Of a stretch of 64,000 bases of DNA, positions 1 to 14,967 are shown piece after piece; within the stretch, counting starts at the first letter, position 1; each line of letters opens with the position of its first letter. The translations under genes were made by a program, and so were the position numbers. Below the pieces are notes generated by a model. It saw only the letters and a list, made by a program, of their open reading frames with translations, had not been told where the DNA came from and made no database searches. This DNA comes from Doris montereyensis (taxonomy: Eukaryota; Mollusca; Gastropoda; Nudibranchia; Dorididae): NCBI GenBank assembly GCA_037039925.1, contig JAXRKP010000257.1, forward strand, positions 1-64,000, given 5' to 3'.

Positions 1-3000
1 CTCAATTTTCTACCACAGTTAGTTCACAACTCACAGATGAAGTTAAAAGAAAAAGATTTAGAGTATTGTTTTCATCTTACAGTTAATCTCAAGTTCATAT
101 CATGACCATTAATTAAAATGGTTGAATTTGTTCTTTTTGGCTACATCATTTCTCCTATGTTTAAAATTTCCCGCTTACTAAAACGGTCTAGAGCTCTCAA
201 TTTTCTACCACAGTTAGTTCACAACTCACAGATGAAGTAAAAAAGAAAAAGATTTAGAGTATTGTTTTTCATCTTACAGTTAATCTCAAGTTCATATCAT
301 GACCATTAATTAAAATGGTTGAATTTGTTGCTTTTTGCTACATCATTTCTCCTATGTTTAAAATTTCCCGCTTATTAAAACGGTCTAGAGCTCTCAATTT
401 TCTACCACAGTTAGTTCTCAACTCACAGATAAAGTTAAAAGAAAAAGATTTAGAGTATTGTTTTTCATCTTACAGTTAATCTCAAGTTCATATCATGACC
501 ATTAATTAAAATGGTTGAATTTGTTGTCTTTTTGGCTACATCATTTCTCCTATGTTTAAAATTTCCCGCTTACAAAAACGGTCTAGAGCTCTCAATTTTC
601 TACCACAGTTAGTTCACAACTCACAGATGAAGTTAAAAGAAAAAGATTTAGAGTATTGTTTTTCATCTCATAGTTAATCTCAAGTTCATATCATGACCAT
701 TAATTAAAATGGTTGAATTTGTTGTCTTTTTGGCTACATCATTTCTCCTATGTTTAAAATTTCCCGCTTACTAAAACGGTCTAGAGCTCTCAATTTTCTA
801 CCACAGTTAGTTCTCAACTCACAGATGAAGTTAAAAGAAAAAGATTTAGAGTATTGTTTTTCATCTTACAGTTAATCTCAAGTTCATATCATGACCATTA
901 ATTAAAATGGTTGAATTTGTTGCTTTTTGGCTACATCATTTCTCCTATGTTTAAAATTTCCCGCTTACTAAAACGGTCTAGAGCTCTCAATTTTCTACCA
1001 CAGTTAGTTCACAACTCACAGATGAAGTTAAAAGAAAAAGATTTAGAGTATTGTTTTTCATCTCATAGTTAATCTCAAGTTCATATCATGACCATTAATT
1101 AAAATGGTTGAATTTGTTGTTTTTTGGCTACATCATTTCTCCTATGTTTAAAATTTCCCGCTTACTAAAACGGTCTAGAGCTCTCAATTTTCTACCACAG
1201 TTAGTTCTCAACTCACAGATGAAGTTAAAAGAAAAAGATTTAGAGTATTGTTTTTCATCTCACAGTTAATCTCAAGTTCATATCATGACCATTAATTAAA
1301 ATGGTTGAATTTGTTGCTTTTTGGCTACATCATTTCTCCTATGTTTAAAATTTCCCGCTTACTAAAACGGTCTAGAGCTCTCAATTTTCTACCACAGTTA
1401 GTTCACAACTCACAGATGAAGTTAAAAGAAAAAGATTTAGAGTATTGTTTTTCATCTCATAGTTAATCTCAAGTTCATATCATGACCATTAATTAAAATG
1501 GTTGAATTTGTTGTTTTTTGGCTACATCATTTCTCCTATGTTTAAAATTTCCCGCTTACTAAAACGGTCTAGAGCTCTCAATTTTCTACCACAGTTAGTT
1601 CTCAACTCACAGATGAAGTTAAAAGAAAAAGATTTAGAGTATTGTTTTTCATCTTATAGTTAATCTCAAGTTCATATCATGACCATTAATTAAAATGGTT
1701 GAATTTGTTGCTTTTTGGCTACATCATTTCTCCTATGTTTAAAATTTCCCGCTTACTAAAACGGTCTAGAGCTCTCAATTTTCTACCACAGTTAGTTCTC
1801 AACTCACAGATGAAGTTAAAAGAAAAAGATTTAGAGTATTGTTTTTCATCTTATAGTTAATCTCAAGTTCATATCATGACCATTAATTAAAATGGTTGAA
1901 TTTGTTGCTTTTTGGCTACATCATTTCTCCTATGTTTAAAATTTCCCGCTTACAAAAACGGTCTAGAGCTCTCAATTTTCTACCACAGTTAGTTCACAAC
2001 TCACAGATGAAGTTAAAAGAAAAAGATTTAGAGTATTGTTTTTCATCTCATAGTTAATCTCAAGTTCATATCATGACCATTAATTAAAATGGTTGAATTT
2101 GTTTCTTTTTGGCTACATCATTTCTCCTATGTTTAAAATTTCCCGCTTACTAAAACGGTCTAGAGCTCTCAATTTTCTACCACAGTTAGTTCTCAACTCA
2201 CAGATGAAGTTAAAAGAAAAAGATTTAGAGTATTGTTTTTCATCTTACAGTTAATCTCAAGTTCATATCATGACCATTAATTAAAATGGTTGAATTTGTT
2301 GCTTTTTGGCTACATCATTTCTCCTATGTTTAAAATTTCCGCTTACTAAAACGGTCTAGAGCTCTCAATTTTCTACCACAGTTAGTTCTCAACTCACAGA
2401 TGAAGTTAAAAGAAAAAGATTTAGAGTATTGTTTTTCATCTTACAGTTAATCTCAAGTTCATATCATGACCATTAATTAAAATGGTTGAATTTGTTGCTT
2501 TTTGGCTACATCATTTCTCCTATGTTTAAAATTTCCCGCTTACTAAAACGGTCTAGAGCTCTCAATTTTCTACCACAGTTAGTTCTCAACTCACAGATGA
2601 AGTTAAAAGAAAAAGATTTAGAGTATTGTTTTTCATCTTACAGTTAATCTCAAGTTCATATCATGACCATTAATTAAAATGGTTGAATTTGTTGCTTTTT
2701 GGCTACATCATTTCTCCTATGTTTAAAATTTCCCGCTTACTAAAACGGTCTAGAGCTCTCAATTTTCTACCACAGTTAGTTCACAACTCACAGATGAAGT
2801 TAAAAGAAAAAGATTTAGAGTATTGTTTTTCATCTCATAGTTAATCTCAAGTTCATATCATGACCATTAATTAAAATGGTTGAATTTGTTGCTTTTTGGC
2901 TACATCATTTCTCCTATGTTTAAAATTTCCCGCTTACTAAAACGGTCTAGAGCTCTCAATTTTCTACCACAGTTAGTTCTCAACTCACAGATGAAGTTAA

Positions 3001-5817
3001 AAGAAAAAGATTTAGAGTATTGTTTTTCATCTTATAGTTAATCTCAAGTTCATATCATGACCATTAATTAAAATGGTTGAATTTGTTGCTTTTTGGCTAC
3101 ATCATTTCTCCTATGTTTAAAATTTCCCGCTTACTAAAACGGTCTAGAGCTCTCAATTTTCTACCACAGTTAGTTCTCAACTCACAGATGAAGTTAAAAG
3201 AAAAAGATTTAGAGTATTGTTTTTCATCTTACAGTTAATCTCAAGTTCATATCATGACCATTAATTAAAATGGTTGAATTTGTTGCTTTTTGGCTACATC
3301 ATTTCTCCTATGTTTAAAATTTCCCGCTTACTAAAACGGTCTAGAGCTCTCAATTTTCTACCACAGTTAGTTCTCAACTCACAGATGAAGTTAAAAGAAA
3401 AAGATTTAGAGTATTGTTTTTCATCTTACAGTTAATCTCAAGTTCATATCATGACCATTAATTAAAATGGTTGAATTTGTTGCTTTTTGGCTACATCATT
3501 TCTCCTATGTTTAAAATTTCCCGCTTACTAAAACGGTCTAGAGCTCTCAATTTTCTACCACAGTTAGTTCACAACTCACAGATGAAGTTAAAAGAAAAAG
3601 ATTTAGAGTATTGTTTTTCATCTCATAGTTAATCTCAAGTTCATATCATGACCATTAATTAAAATGGTTGAATTTGTTGCTTTTTGGCTACATCATTTCT
3701 CCTATGTTTAAAATTTCCCGCTTACTAAAACGGTCTAGAGCTCTCAATTTTCTACCACAGTTAGTTCTCAACTCACAGATGAAGTTAAAAGAAAAAGATT
3801 TAGAGTATTGTTTTTCATCTTACAGTTAATCTCAAGTTCATATCATGACCATTAATTAAAATGGTTGAATTTGTTGCTTTTTGGCTACATCATTTCTCCT
3901 ATGTTTAAAATTTCCCGCTTACTAAAACGGTCTAGAGCTCTCAATTTTCTACCACAGTTAGTTCTCAACTCACAGATGAAGTTAAAAGAAAAAGATTTAG
4001 AGTATTGTTTTTCATCTTACAGTTAATCTCAAGTTCATATCATGACCATTAATTAAAATGGTTGAATTTGTTGCTTTTTGGCTACATCATTTCTCCTATG
4101 TTTAAAATTTCCCGCTTACTAAAACGGTCTAGAGCTCTCAATTTTCTACCACAGTTAGTTCACAACTCACAGATGAAGTTAAAAGAAAAAGATTTAGAGT
4201 ATTGTTTTTCATCTTATAGTTAATCTCAAGTTCATATCATGACCATTAATTAAAATGGTTGAATTTGTTGCTTTTTGGCTACATCATTTCTCCTATGTTT
4301 AAAATTTCCCGCTTACTAAAACGGTCTAGAGCTCTCAATTTTCTACCACAGTTAGTTCTCAACTCACAGATGAAGTTAAAAGAAAAAGATTTAGAGTATT
4401 GTTTTTCATCTTACAGTTAATCTCAAGTTCATATCATGACCATTAATTAAAATGGTTGAATTTGTTGCTTTTTGGCTACATCATTTCTCCTATGTTTAAA
4501 ATTTCCCGCTTACTAAAACGGTCTAGAGCTCTCAATTTTCTACCACAGTTAGTTCACAACTCACAGATGAAGTTAAAAGAAAAAGATTTAGAGTATTGTT
4601 TTTCATCTTATAGTTAATCTCAAGTTCATATCATGACCATTAATTAAAATTGTTGAATTTGTTGTTTTTTGGCTACATCATTTCTCCTATGTTTAAAATT
4701 TCCCGCTTACTAAAACGGTCTAGAGCTCTCAATTTTCTACCACAGTTAGTTCTCAACTCACAGATGAAGTTAAAAGAAAAAGATTTAGAGTATTGTTTTT
4801 CATCTTACAGTTAATCTCAAGTTCATATCATGACCATTAATTAAAATGGTTGAATTTGTTGTTTTTTGGCTACATCATTTCTCCTATGTTTAAAATTTCC
4901 CGCTTACTAAAACGGTCTAGAGCTCTCAATTTTCTACCACAGTTAGTTCTCAACTCACAGATGAAGTTAAAAGAAAAAGATTTAGAGTATTGTTTTTCAT
5001 CTTACAGTTAATCTCAAGTTCATATCATGACCATTAATTAAAATGGTTGAATTTGTTGCTTTTTGGCTACATCATTTCTCCTATGTTTAAAATTTCCCGC
5101 TTACTAAAACGGTCTAGAGCTCTCAATTTTCTACCACAGTTAGTTCACAACTCACAGATGAAGTTAAAAGAAAAAGATTTAGAGTATTGTTTTTCATCTT
5201 ACAGTTAATCTCAAGTTCATATCATGACCATTAATTAAAATGGTTGAATTTGTTGCTTTTTGGCTACATCATTTCTCCTATGTTTAAAATTTCCCGCTTA
5301 CTAAAACGGTCTAGAGCTCTCAATTTTCTACCACAGTTAGTTCTCAACTCACAGATGAAGTTAAAAGAAAAAGATTTAGAGTATTGTTTTTCATCTTACA
5401 GTTAATCTCAAGTTCATATCATGACCATTAATTAAAATGGTTGAATTTGTTGCTTTTTGGCTACATCATTTCTCCTATGTTTAAAATTTCCCGCTTACTA
5501 AAACGGTCTAGAGCTCTCAATTTTCTACCACAGTTAGTTCACAACTCACAGATGAAGTTAAAAGAAAAAGATTTAGAGTATTGTTTTTCATCTCATAGTT
5601 AATCTCAAGTTCATATCATGACCATTAATTAAAATGGTTGAATTTGTTGCTTTTTGGCTACATCATTTCTCCTATGTTTAAAATTTCCCGCTTACTAAAA
5701 CGGTCTAGAGCTCTCAATTTTCTACCACAGTTAGTTCACAACTCACAGATGAAGTTAAAAGAAAAAGATTTAGAGTATTGTTTTTCATCTTACAGTTAAT
5801 CTCAAGTTCATATCATG

Positions 5818-5835
5818 ACCATTAATTAAAATGGT
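5818..5835. other. 18-bp dyad symmetry present in each monomer (example)
   Basis: ACCATT and AATGGT are perfect inverted arms around an AT-rich 6-bp spacer. The dyad occurs once per monomer. Both arms are usually kept, in the core and in type D units, while the spacer varies (AATTAA or ACTTAA). In a minority of units AATTGT replaces AATGGT and breaks one arm. It could be a protein-binding site or a small cruciform, but no known site is matched. Confidence 0.6.
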
Positions 5836-8800
5836 TGAATTTGTTGCTTTTTGGCTACATCATTTCTCCTATGTTTAAAATTTCCCGCTTACTAAAACGG
5901 TCTAGAGCTCTCAATTTTCTACCACAGTTAGTTCTCAACTCACAGATGAAGTTAAAAGAAAAAGATTTAGAGTATTGTTTTTCATCTTACAGTTAATCTC
6001 AAGTTCATATCATGACCATTAATTAAAATGGTTGAATTTGTTGCTTTTTGGCTACATCATTTCTCCTATGTTTAAAATTTCCCGCTTACTAAAACGGTCT
6101 AGAGCTCTCAATTTTCTACCACAGTTAGTTCTCAACTCACAGATGAAGTTAAAAGAAAAAGATTTAGAGTATTGTTTTTTCATCTTACAGTTAATCTCAA
6201 GTTCATATCATGACCATTAATTAAAATGGTTGAATTTGTTGCTTTTTGGCTACATCATTTCTCCTATGTTTAAAATTTCCCGCTTACTAAAACGGTCTAG
6301 AGCTCTCAATTTTCTACCACAGTTAGTTCTCAACTCACAGATGAAGTTAAAAGAAAAAGATTTAGAGTATTGTTTTTCATCTTACAGTTAATCTCAAGTT
6401 CATATCATGACCATTAATTAAAATGGTTGAATTTGTTGCTTTTTGGCTACATCATTTCTCCTATGTTTAAAATTTCCCGCTTACTAAAACGGTCTAGAGC
6501 TCTCAATTTTCTACCACAGTTAGTTCTCAACTCACAGATGAAGTTAAAAGAAAAAGATTTAGAGTATTGTTTTTCATCTTACAGTTAATCTCAAGTTCAT
6601 ATCATGACCATTAATTAAAATGGTTGAATTTGTTGCTTTTTGGCTACATCATTTCTCCTATGTTTAAAATTTCCCGCTTACTAAAACGGTCTAGAGCTCT
6701 CAATTTTCTACCACAGTTAGTTCTCAACTCACAGATGAAGTTAAAAGAAAAAGATTTAGAGTATTGTTTTTCATCTTATAGTTAATCTCAAGTTCATATC
6801 ATGACCATTAATTAAAATGGTTGAATTTGTTGCTTTTTGGCTACATCATTTCTCCTATGTTTAAAATTTCCCGCTTACTAAAACGGTCTAGAGCTCTCAA
6901 TTTTCTACCACAGTTAGTTCTCAACTCACAGATGAAGTTAAAAGAAAAAGATTTAGAGTATTGTTTTTCATCTCATAGTTAATCTCAAGTTCATATCATG
7001 ACCATTAATTAAAATGGTTGAATTTGTTGCTTTTTGGCTACATCATTTCTCCTATGTTTAAAATTTCCCGCTTACAAAAACGGTCTAGAGCTCTCAATTT
7101 TCTACCACAGTTAGTTCTCAACTCACAGATGAAGTTAAAAAAAAAGATTTAGAGTATTGTTTTTCATCTTACAGTTAATCTCAAGTTCATATCATGACCA
7201 TTAATTAAAATGGTTGAATTTGTTGCTTTTTGGCTACATCATTTCTCCTATGTTTAAAATTTCCCGCTTACTAAAACGGTCTAGAGCTCTCAATTTTCTA
7301 CCACAGTTAGTTCACAACTCACAGATGAAGTTAAAAGAAAAAGATTTAGAGTATTGTTTTTCATCTCATAGTTAATCTCAAGTTCATATCATGACCATTA
7401 ATTAAAATGGTTGAATTTGTTGCTTTTTGGCTACATCATTTCTCCTATGTTTAAAATTTCCCGCTTACTAAAACGGTCTAGAGCTCTCAATTTTCTACCA
7501 CAGTTAGTTCTCAACTCACAGATGAAGTTAAAAGAAAAAGATTTAGAGTATTGTTTTTCATCTTACAGTTAATCTCAAGTTCATATCATGACCATTAATT
7601 AAAATGGTTGAATTTGTTGCTTTTTGGCTACATCATTTCTCCTATGTTTAAAATTTCCCGCTTACTAAAACGGTCTAGAGCTCTCAATTTTCTACCACAG
7701 TTAGTTTCAACTCACAGATGAAGTTAAAAGAAAAAGATTTAGAGTATTGTTTTTCATCTTACAGTTAATCTCAAGTTCATATCATGACCATTAATTAAAA
7801 TGGTTGAATTTGTTGCTTTTTGGCTACATCATTTCTCCTATGTTTAAAATTTCCCGCTTACTAAAACGGTCTAGAGCTCTCAATTTTCTACCACAGTTAG
7901 TTCACAACTCACAGATGAAGTTAAAAGAAAAAGATTTAGAGTATTGTTTTTCATCTCATAGTTAATCTCAAGTTCATATCATGACCATTAATTAAAATGG
8001 TTGAATTTGTTGCTTTTTGGCTACATCATTTCTCCTATGTTTAAAATTTCCCGCTTACTAAAACGGTCTAGAGCTCTCAATTTTCTACCACAGTTAGTTC
8101 TCAACTCACAGATGAAGTTAAAAGAAAAAGATTTAGAGTATTGTTTTTCATCTTACAGTTAATCTCAAGTTCATATCATGACCATTAATTAAAATGGTTG
8201 AATTTGTTGCTTTTTGGCTACATCATTTCTCCTATGTTTAAAATTTCCCGCTTACTAAAACGGTCTAGAGCTCTCAATTTTCTACCACAGTTAGTTCACA
8301 ACTCACAGATGAAGTTAAAAGAAAAAGATTTAGAGTATTGTTTTTCATCTCATAGTTAATCTCAAGTTCATATCATGACCATTAATTAAAATGGTTGAAT
8401 TTGTTGCTTTTTGGCTACATCATTTCTCCTATGTTTAAAATTTCCCGCTTACTAAAACGGTCTAGAGCTCTCAATTTTCTACCACAGTTAGTTCTCAACT
8501 CACAGATGAAGTTAAAAAAGAAAAAGATTTAGAGTATTGTTTTTCATCTTACAGTTAATCTCAAGTTCATATCATGACCATTAATTAAAATGGTTGAATT
8601 TGTTGCTTTTTGGCTACATCATTTCTCCTATGTTTAAAATTTCCCGCTTACTAAAACGGTCTAGAGCTCTCAATTTTCTACCACAGTTAGTTCTCAACTC
8701 ACAGATGAAGTTAAAAGAAAAAGATTTAGAGTATTGTTTTTCATCTTACAGTTAATCTCAAGTTCATATCATGACCATTAATTAAAATGGTTGAATTTGT

Positions 8801-11800
8801 TGCTTTTTGGCTACATCATTTCTCCTATGTTTAAAATTTCCCGCTTACTAAAACGGTCTAGAGCTCTCAATTTTCTACCACAGTTAGTTCTCAACTCACA
8901 GATGAAGTTAAAAGAAAAAGATTTAGAGTATTGTTTTTCATCTTACAGTTAATCTCAAGTTCATATCATGACCATTAATTAAAATGGTTGAATTTGTTGC
9001 TTTTTGGCTACATCATTTCTCCTATGTTTAAAATTTCCCGCTTACTAAAACGGTCTAGAGCTCTCAATTTTCTACCACAGTTAGTTCTCAACTCACAGAT
9101 GAAGTTAAAAGAAAAAGATTTAGAGTATTGTTTTTCATCTTACAGTTAATCTCAAGTTCATATCATGACCATTAATTAAAATGGTTGAATTTGTTGCTTT
9201 TTGGCTACATCATTTCTCCTATGTTTAAAATTTCCCGCTTACTAAAACGGTCTAGAGCTCTCAATTTTCTACCACAGTTAGTTCACAACTCACAGATGAA
9301 GTTAAAAGAAAAAGATTTAGAGTATTGTTTTTCATCTCATAGTTAATCTCAAGTTCATATCATGACCATTAATTAAAATGGTTGAATTTGTTGCTTTTTG
9401 GCTACATCATTTCTCCTATGTTTAAAATTTCCCGCTTACTAAAACGGTCTAGAGCTCTCAATTTTCTACCACAGTTAGTTCTCAACTCACAGATGAAGTT
9501 AAAAGAAAAAGATTTAGAGTATTGTTTTTCATCTTACAGTTAATCTCAAGTTCATATCATGACCATTAATTAAAATGGTTGAATTTGTTGCTTTTTGGCT
9601 ACATCATTTCTCCTATGTTTAAAATTTCCCGCTTACTAAAACGGTCTAGAGCTCTCAATTTTCTACCACAGTTAGTTCACAACTCACAGATGAAGTTAAA
9701 AGAAAAAGATTTAGAGTATTGTTTTTCATCTTACAGTTAATCTCAAGTTCATATCATGACCATTAATTAAAATGGTTGAATTTGTTGCTTTTTGGCTACA
9801 TCATTTCTCCTATGTTTAAAATTTCCCGCTTACTAAAACGGTCTAGAGCTCTCAATTTTCTACCACAGTTAGTTCACAACTCACAGATGAAGTTAAAAGA
9901 AAAAGATTTAGAGTATTGTTTTTCATCTCATAGTTAATCTCAAGTTCATATCATGACCATTAATTAAAATGGTTGAATTTGTTGCTTTTTGGCTACATCA
10001 TTTCTCCTATGTTTAAAATTTCCCGCTTACTAAAACGGTCTAGAGCTCTCAATTTTCTACCACAGTTAGTTCTCAACTCACAGATGAAGTTAAAAGAAAA
10101 AGATTTAGAGTATTGTTTTTCATCTTACAGTTAATCTCAAGTTCATATCATGACCATTAATTAAAATGGTTGAATTTGTTGCTTTTTGGCTACATCATTT
10201 CTCCTATGTTTAAAATTTCCCGCTTACTAAAACGGTCTAGAGCTCTCAATTTTCTACCACAGTTAGTTCACAACTCACAGATGAAGTTAAAAGAAAAAGA
10301 TTTAGAGTATTGTTTTTCATCTCATAGTTAATCTCAAGTTCATATCATGACCATTAATTAAAATGGTTGAATTTGTTGCTTTTTGGCTACATCATTTCTC
10401 CTATGTTTAAAATTTCCCGCTTACTAAAACGGTCTAGAGCTCTCAATTTTCTACCACAGTTAGTTCTCAACTCACAGATGAAGTTAAAAGAAAAAGATTT
10501 AGAGTATTGTTTTTCATCTTACAGTTAATCTCAAGTTCATATCATGACCATTAATTAAAATGGTTGAATTTGTTGCTTTTTGGCTACATCATTTCTCCTA
10601 TGTTTAAAATTTCCCGCTTACTAAAACGGTCTAGAGCTCTCAATTTTCTACCACAGTTAGTTCTCAACTCACAGATGAAGTTAAAAGAAAAAGATTTAGA
10701 GTATTGTTTTTCATCTTACAGTTAATCTCAAGTTCATATCATGACCATTAATTAAAATGGTTGAATTTGTTGCTTTTTGGCTACATCATTTCTCCTATGT
10801 TTAAAATTTCCCGCTTACTAAAACGGTCTAGAGCTCTCAATTTTCTACCACAGTTAGTTCTCAACTCACAGATGAAGTTAAAAGAAAAAGATTTAGAGTA
10901 TTGTTTTTCATCTTACAGTTAATCTCAAGTTCATATCATGACCATTAATTAAAATGGTTGAATTTGTTGCTTTTTGGCTACATCATTTCTCCTATGTTTA
11001 AAATTTCCCGCTTACTAAAACGGTCTAGAGCTCTCAATTTTCTACCACAGTTAGTTCTCAACTCACAGATGAAGTTAAAAGAAAAAGATTTAGAGTATTG
11101 TTTTTCATCTTACAGTTAATCTCAAGTTCATATCATGACCATTAATTAAAATGGTTGAATTTGTTGCTTTTTGGCTACATCATTTCTCCTATGTTTAAAA
11201 TTTCCCGCTTACTAAAACGGTCTAGAGCTCTCAATTTTCTACCACAGTTAGTTCACAACTCACAGATGAAGTTAAAAGAAAAAGATTTAGAGTATTGTTT
11301 TTCATCTTACAGTTAATCTCAAGTTCATATCATGACCATTAATTAAAATGGTTGAATTTGTTGCTTTTTGGCTACATCATTTCTCCTATGTTTAAAATTT
11401 CCCGCTTACTAAAACGGTCTAGAGCTCTCAATTTTCTACCACAGTTAGTTCTCAACTCACAGATGAAGTTAAAAGAAAAAGATTTAGAGTATTGTTTTTC
11501 ATCTTACAGTTAATCTCAAGTTCATATCATGACCATTAATTAAAATGGTTGAATTTGTTGCTTTTTGGCTACATCATTTCTCCTATGTTTAAAATTTCCC
11601 GCTTACTAAAACGGTCTAGAGCTCTCAATTTTCTACCACAGTTAGTTCACAACTCACAGATGAAGTTAAAAGAAAAAGATTTAGAGTATTGTTTTTCATC
11701 TCATAGTTAATCTCAAGTTCATATCATGACCATTAATTAAAATTGTTGAATTTGTTGCTTTTTGGCTACATCATTTCTCCTATGTTTAAAATTTCCCGCT

Positions 11801-14770
11801 TACTAAAACGGTCTAGAGCTCTCAATTTTCTACCACAGTTAGTTCTCAACTCACAGATGAAGTTAAAAGAAAAAGATTTAGAGTATTGTTTTTCATCTTA
11901 CAGTTAATCTCAAGTTCATATCATGACCATTAATTAAAATGGTTGAATTTGTTGCTTTTTGGCTACATCATTTCTCCTATGTTTAAAATTTCCCGCTTAC
12001 TAAAACGGTCTAGAGCTCTCAATTTTCTACCACAGTTAGTTCACAACTCACAGATGAAGTTAAAAGAAAAAGATTTAGAGTATTGTTTTTCATCTCATAG
12101 TTAATCTCAAGTTCATATCATGACCATTAATTAAAATGGTTGAATTTGTTGCTTTTTGGCTACATCATTTCTCCTATGTTTAAAATTTCCCGCTTACTAA
12201 AACGGTCTAGAGCTCTCAATTTTCTACCACAGTTAGTTCTCAACTCACAGATGAAGTTAAAAGAAAAAGATTTAGAGTATTGTTTTTCATCTTACAGTTA
12301 ATCTCAAGTTCATATCATGACCATTAATTAAAATGGTTGAATTTGTTGCTTTTTGGCTACATCATTTCTCCTATGTTTAAAATTTCCCGCTTACTAAAAC
12401 GGTCTAGAGCTCTCAATTTTCTACCACAGTTAGTTCTCAACTCACAGATGAAGTTAAAAGAAAAAGATTTAGAGTATTGTTTTTCATCTTACAGTTAATC
12501 TCAAGTTCATATCATGACCATTAATTAAAATTGTTGAATTTGTTGCTTTTTGGCTACATCATTTCTCCTATGTTTAAAATTTCCCGCTTACTAAAACGGT
12601 CTAGAGCTCTCAATTTTCTACCACAGTTAGTTCACAACTCACAGATGAAGTTAAAAGAAAAAGATTTAGAGTATTGTTTTTCATCTCATAGTTAATCTCA
12701 AGTTCATATCATGACCATTAATTAAAATGGTTGAATTTGTTGCTTTTTGGCTACATCATTTCTCCTATGTTTAAAATTTCCCGCTTACTAAAACGGTCTA
12801 GAGCTCTCAATTTTCTACGACAGTTAGTTCTCAACTCACAGATGAAGTTAAAAGAAAAAGATTTAGAGTATTGTTTTTCATCTTACAGTTAATCTCAAGT
12901 TCATATCATGACCATTAATTAAAATGGTTGAATTTGTTGCTTTTTGGCTACATCATTTCTCCTATGTTTAAAATTTCCCGCTTACTAAAACGGTCTAGAG
13001 CTCTCAATTTTCTACCACAGTTAGTTCACAACTCACAGATGAAGTTAAAAGAAAAAGATTTAGAGTATTGTTTTTCATCTCATAGTTAATCTCAAGTTCA
13101 TATCATGACCATTAATTAAAATGGTTGAATTTGTTGCTTTTTGGCTACATCATTTCTCCTATGTTTAAAATTTCCCGCTTACTAAAACGGTCTAGAGCTC
13201 TCAATTTTCTACCACAGTTAGTTCTCAACTCACAGATGAAGTTAAAAGAAAAAGATTTAGAGTATTGTTTTTCATCTTACAGTTAATCTCAAGTTCATAT
13301 CATGACCATTAATTAAAATGGTTGAATTTGTTGCTTTTTGGCTACATCATTTCTCCTATGTTTAAAATTTCCCGCTTACTAAAACGGTCTAGAGCTCTCA
13401 ATTTTCTACCACAGTTAGTTCTCAACTCACAGATGAAGTTAAAAGAAAAAGATTTAGAGTATTGTTTTTCATCTTACAGTTAATCTCAAGTTCATATCAT
13501 GACCATTAATTAAAATGGTTGAATTTGTTGCTTTTTGGCTACATCATTTCTCCTATGTTTAAAATTTCCCGCTTACTAAAACGGTCTAGAGCTCTCAATT
13601 TTCTACCACAGTTAGTTCTCAACTCACAGATGAAGTTAAAAGAAAAAGATTTAGAGTATTGTTTTTCATCTTACAGTTAATCTCAAGTTCATATCATGAC
13701 CATTAATTTAAAATGGTTGAATTTGTTGCTTTTTGGCTACATCATTTCTCCTATGTTTAAAATTTCCCGCTTACTAAAACGGTCTAGAGCTCTCAATTTT
13801 CTACCACAGTTAGTTCACAACTCACAGATGAAGTTAAAAGAAAAAAGATTTAGAGTATTGTTTTTCATCTTACAGTTAATCTCAAGTTCATATCATGACC
13901 ATTAATTAAAATGGTTGAATTTGTTGCTTTTTGGCTACATCATTTCTCCTATGTTTAAAATTTCCCGCTTACTAAAACGGTCTAGAGCTCTCAATTTTCT
14001 ACCACAGTTAGTTCTCAACTCACAGATGAAGTTAAAAGAAAAAGATTTAGAGTATTGTTTTTCATCTTACAGTTAATCTCAAGTTCATATCATGACCATT
14101 AATTAAAATGGTTGAATTTGTTGCTTTTTGGCTACATCATTTCTCCTATGTTTAAAATTTCCCGCTTACTAAAACGGTCTAGAGCTCTCAATTTTCTACC
14201 ACAGTTAGTTCACAACTCACAGATGAAGTTAAAAGAAAAAGATTTAGAGTATTGTTTTTCATCTCATAGTTAATCTCAAGTTCATATCATGACCATTAAT
14301 TAAAATTGTTGAATTTGTTGCTTTTTGGCTACATCATTTCTCCTATGTTTAAAATTTCCCGCTTACTAAAACGGTCTAGAGCTCTCAATTTTCTACCACA
14401 GTTAGTTCTCAACTCACAGATGAAGTTAAAAGAAAAAGATTTAGAGTATTGTTTTTCATCTTACAGTTAATCTCAAGTTCATATCATGACCATTAATTAA
14501 AATGGTTGAATTTGTTGCTTTTTGGCTACATCATTTCTCCTATGTTTAAAATTTCCCGCTTACTAAAACGGTCTAGAGCTCTCAATTTTCTACCACAGTT
14601 AGTTCTCAACTCACAGATGAAGTTAAAAGAAAAAGATTTAGAGTATTGTTTTTCATCTTACAGTTAATCTCAAGTTCATATCATGACCATTAATTAAAAT
14701 GGTTGAATTTGTTGCTTTTTGGCTACATCATTTCTCCTATGTTTAAAATTTCCCGCTTACTAAAACGGTC

Positions 14771-14967
14771 TAGAGCTCTCAATTTTCTACCACAGTTAGT
14801 TCACAACTCACAGATGAAGTTAAAAGAAAAAGATTTAGAGTATTGTTTTTCATCTTACAGTTAATCTCAAGTTCATATCATGACCATTAATTAAAATGGT
14901 TGAATTTGTTGCTTTTTGGCTACATCATTTCTCCTATGTTTAAAATTTCCCGCTTACTAAAACGGTC
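14771..14967 (+). repeat. representative 197-bp satellite monomer
   Basis: This is a typical unit bounded by successive TAGAGCTCTC landmarks. It contains the diagnostic CCACAG/CGACAG site, an A-rich block (TTAAAAGAAAAAGATTTAGAG), the dyad ACCATT-AATTAA-AATGGT, and a T-rich stretch ending in TTTAAAATTTCCCGC. Nothing in it resembles a promoter or a structured RNA gene. Confidence 0.95.
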
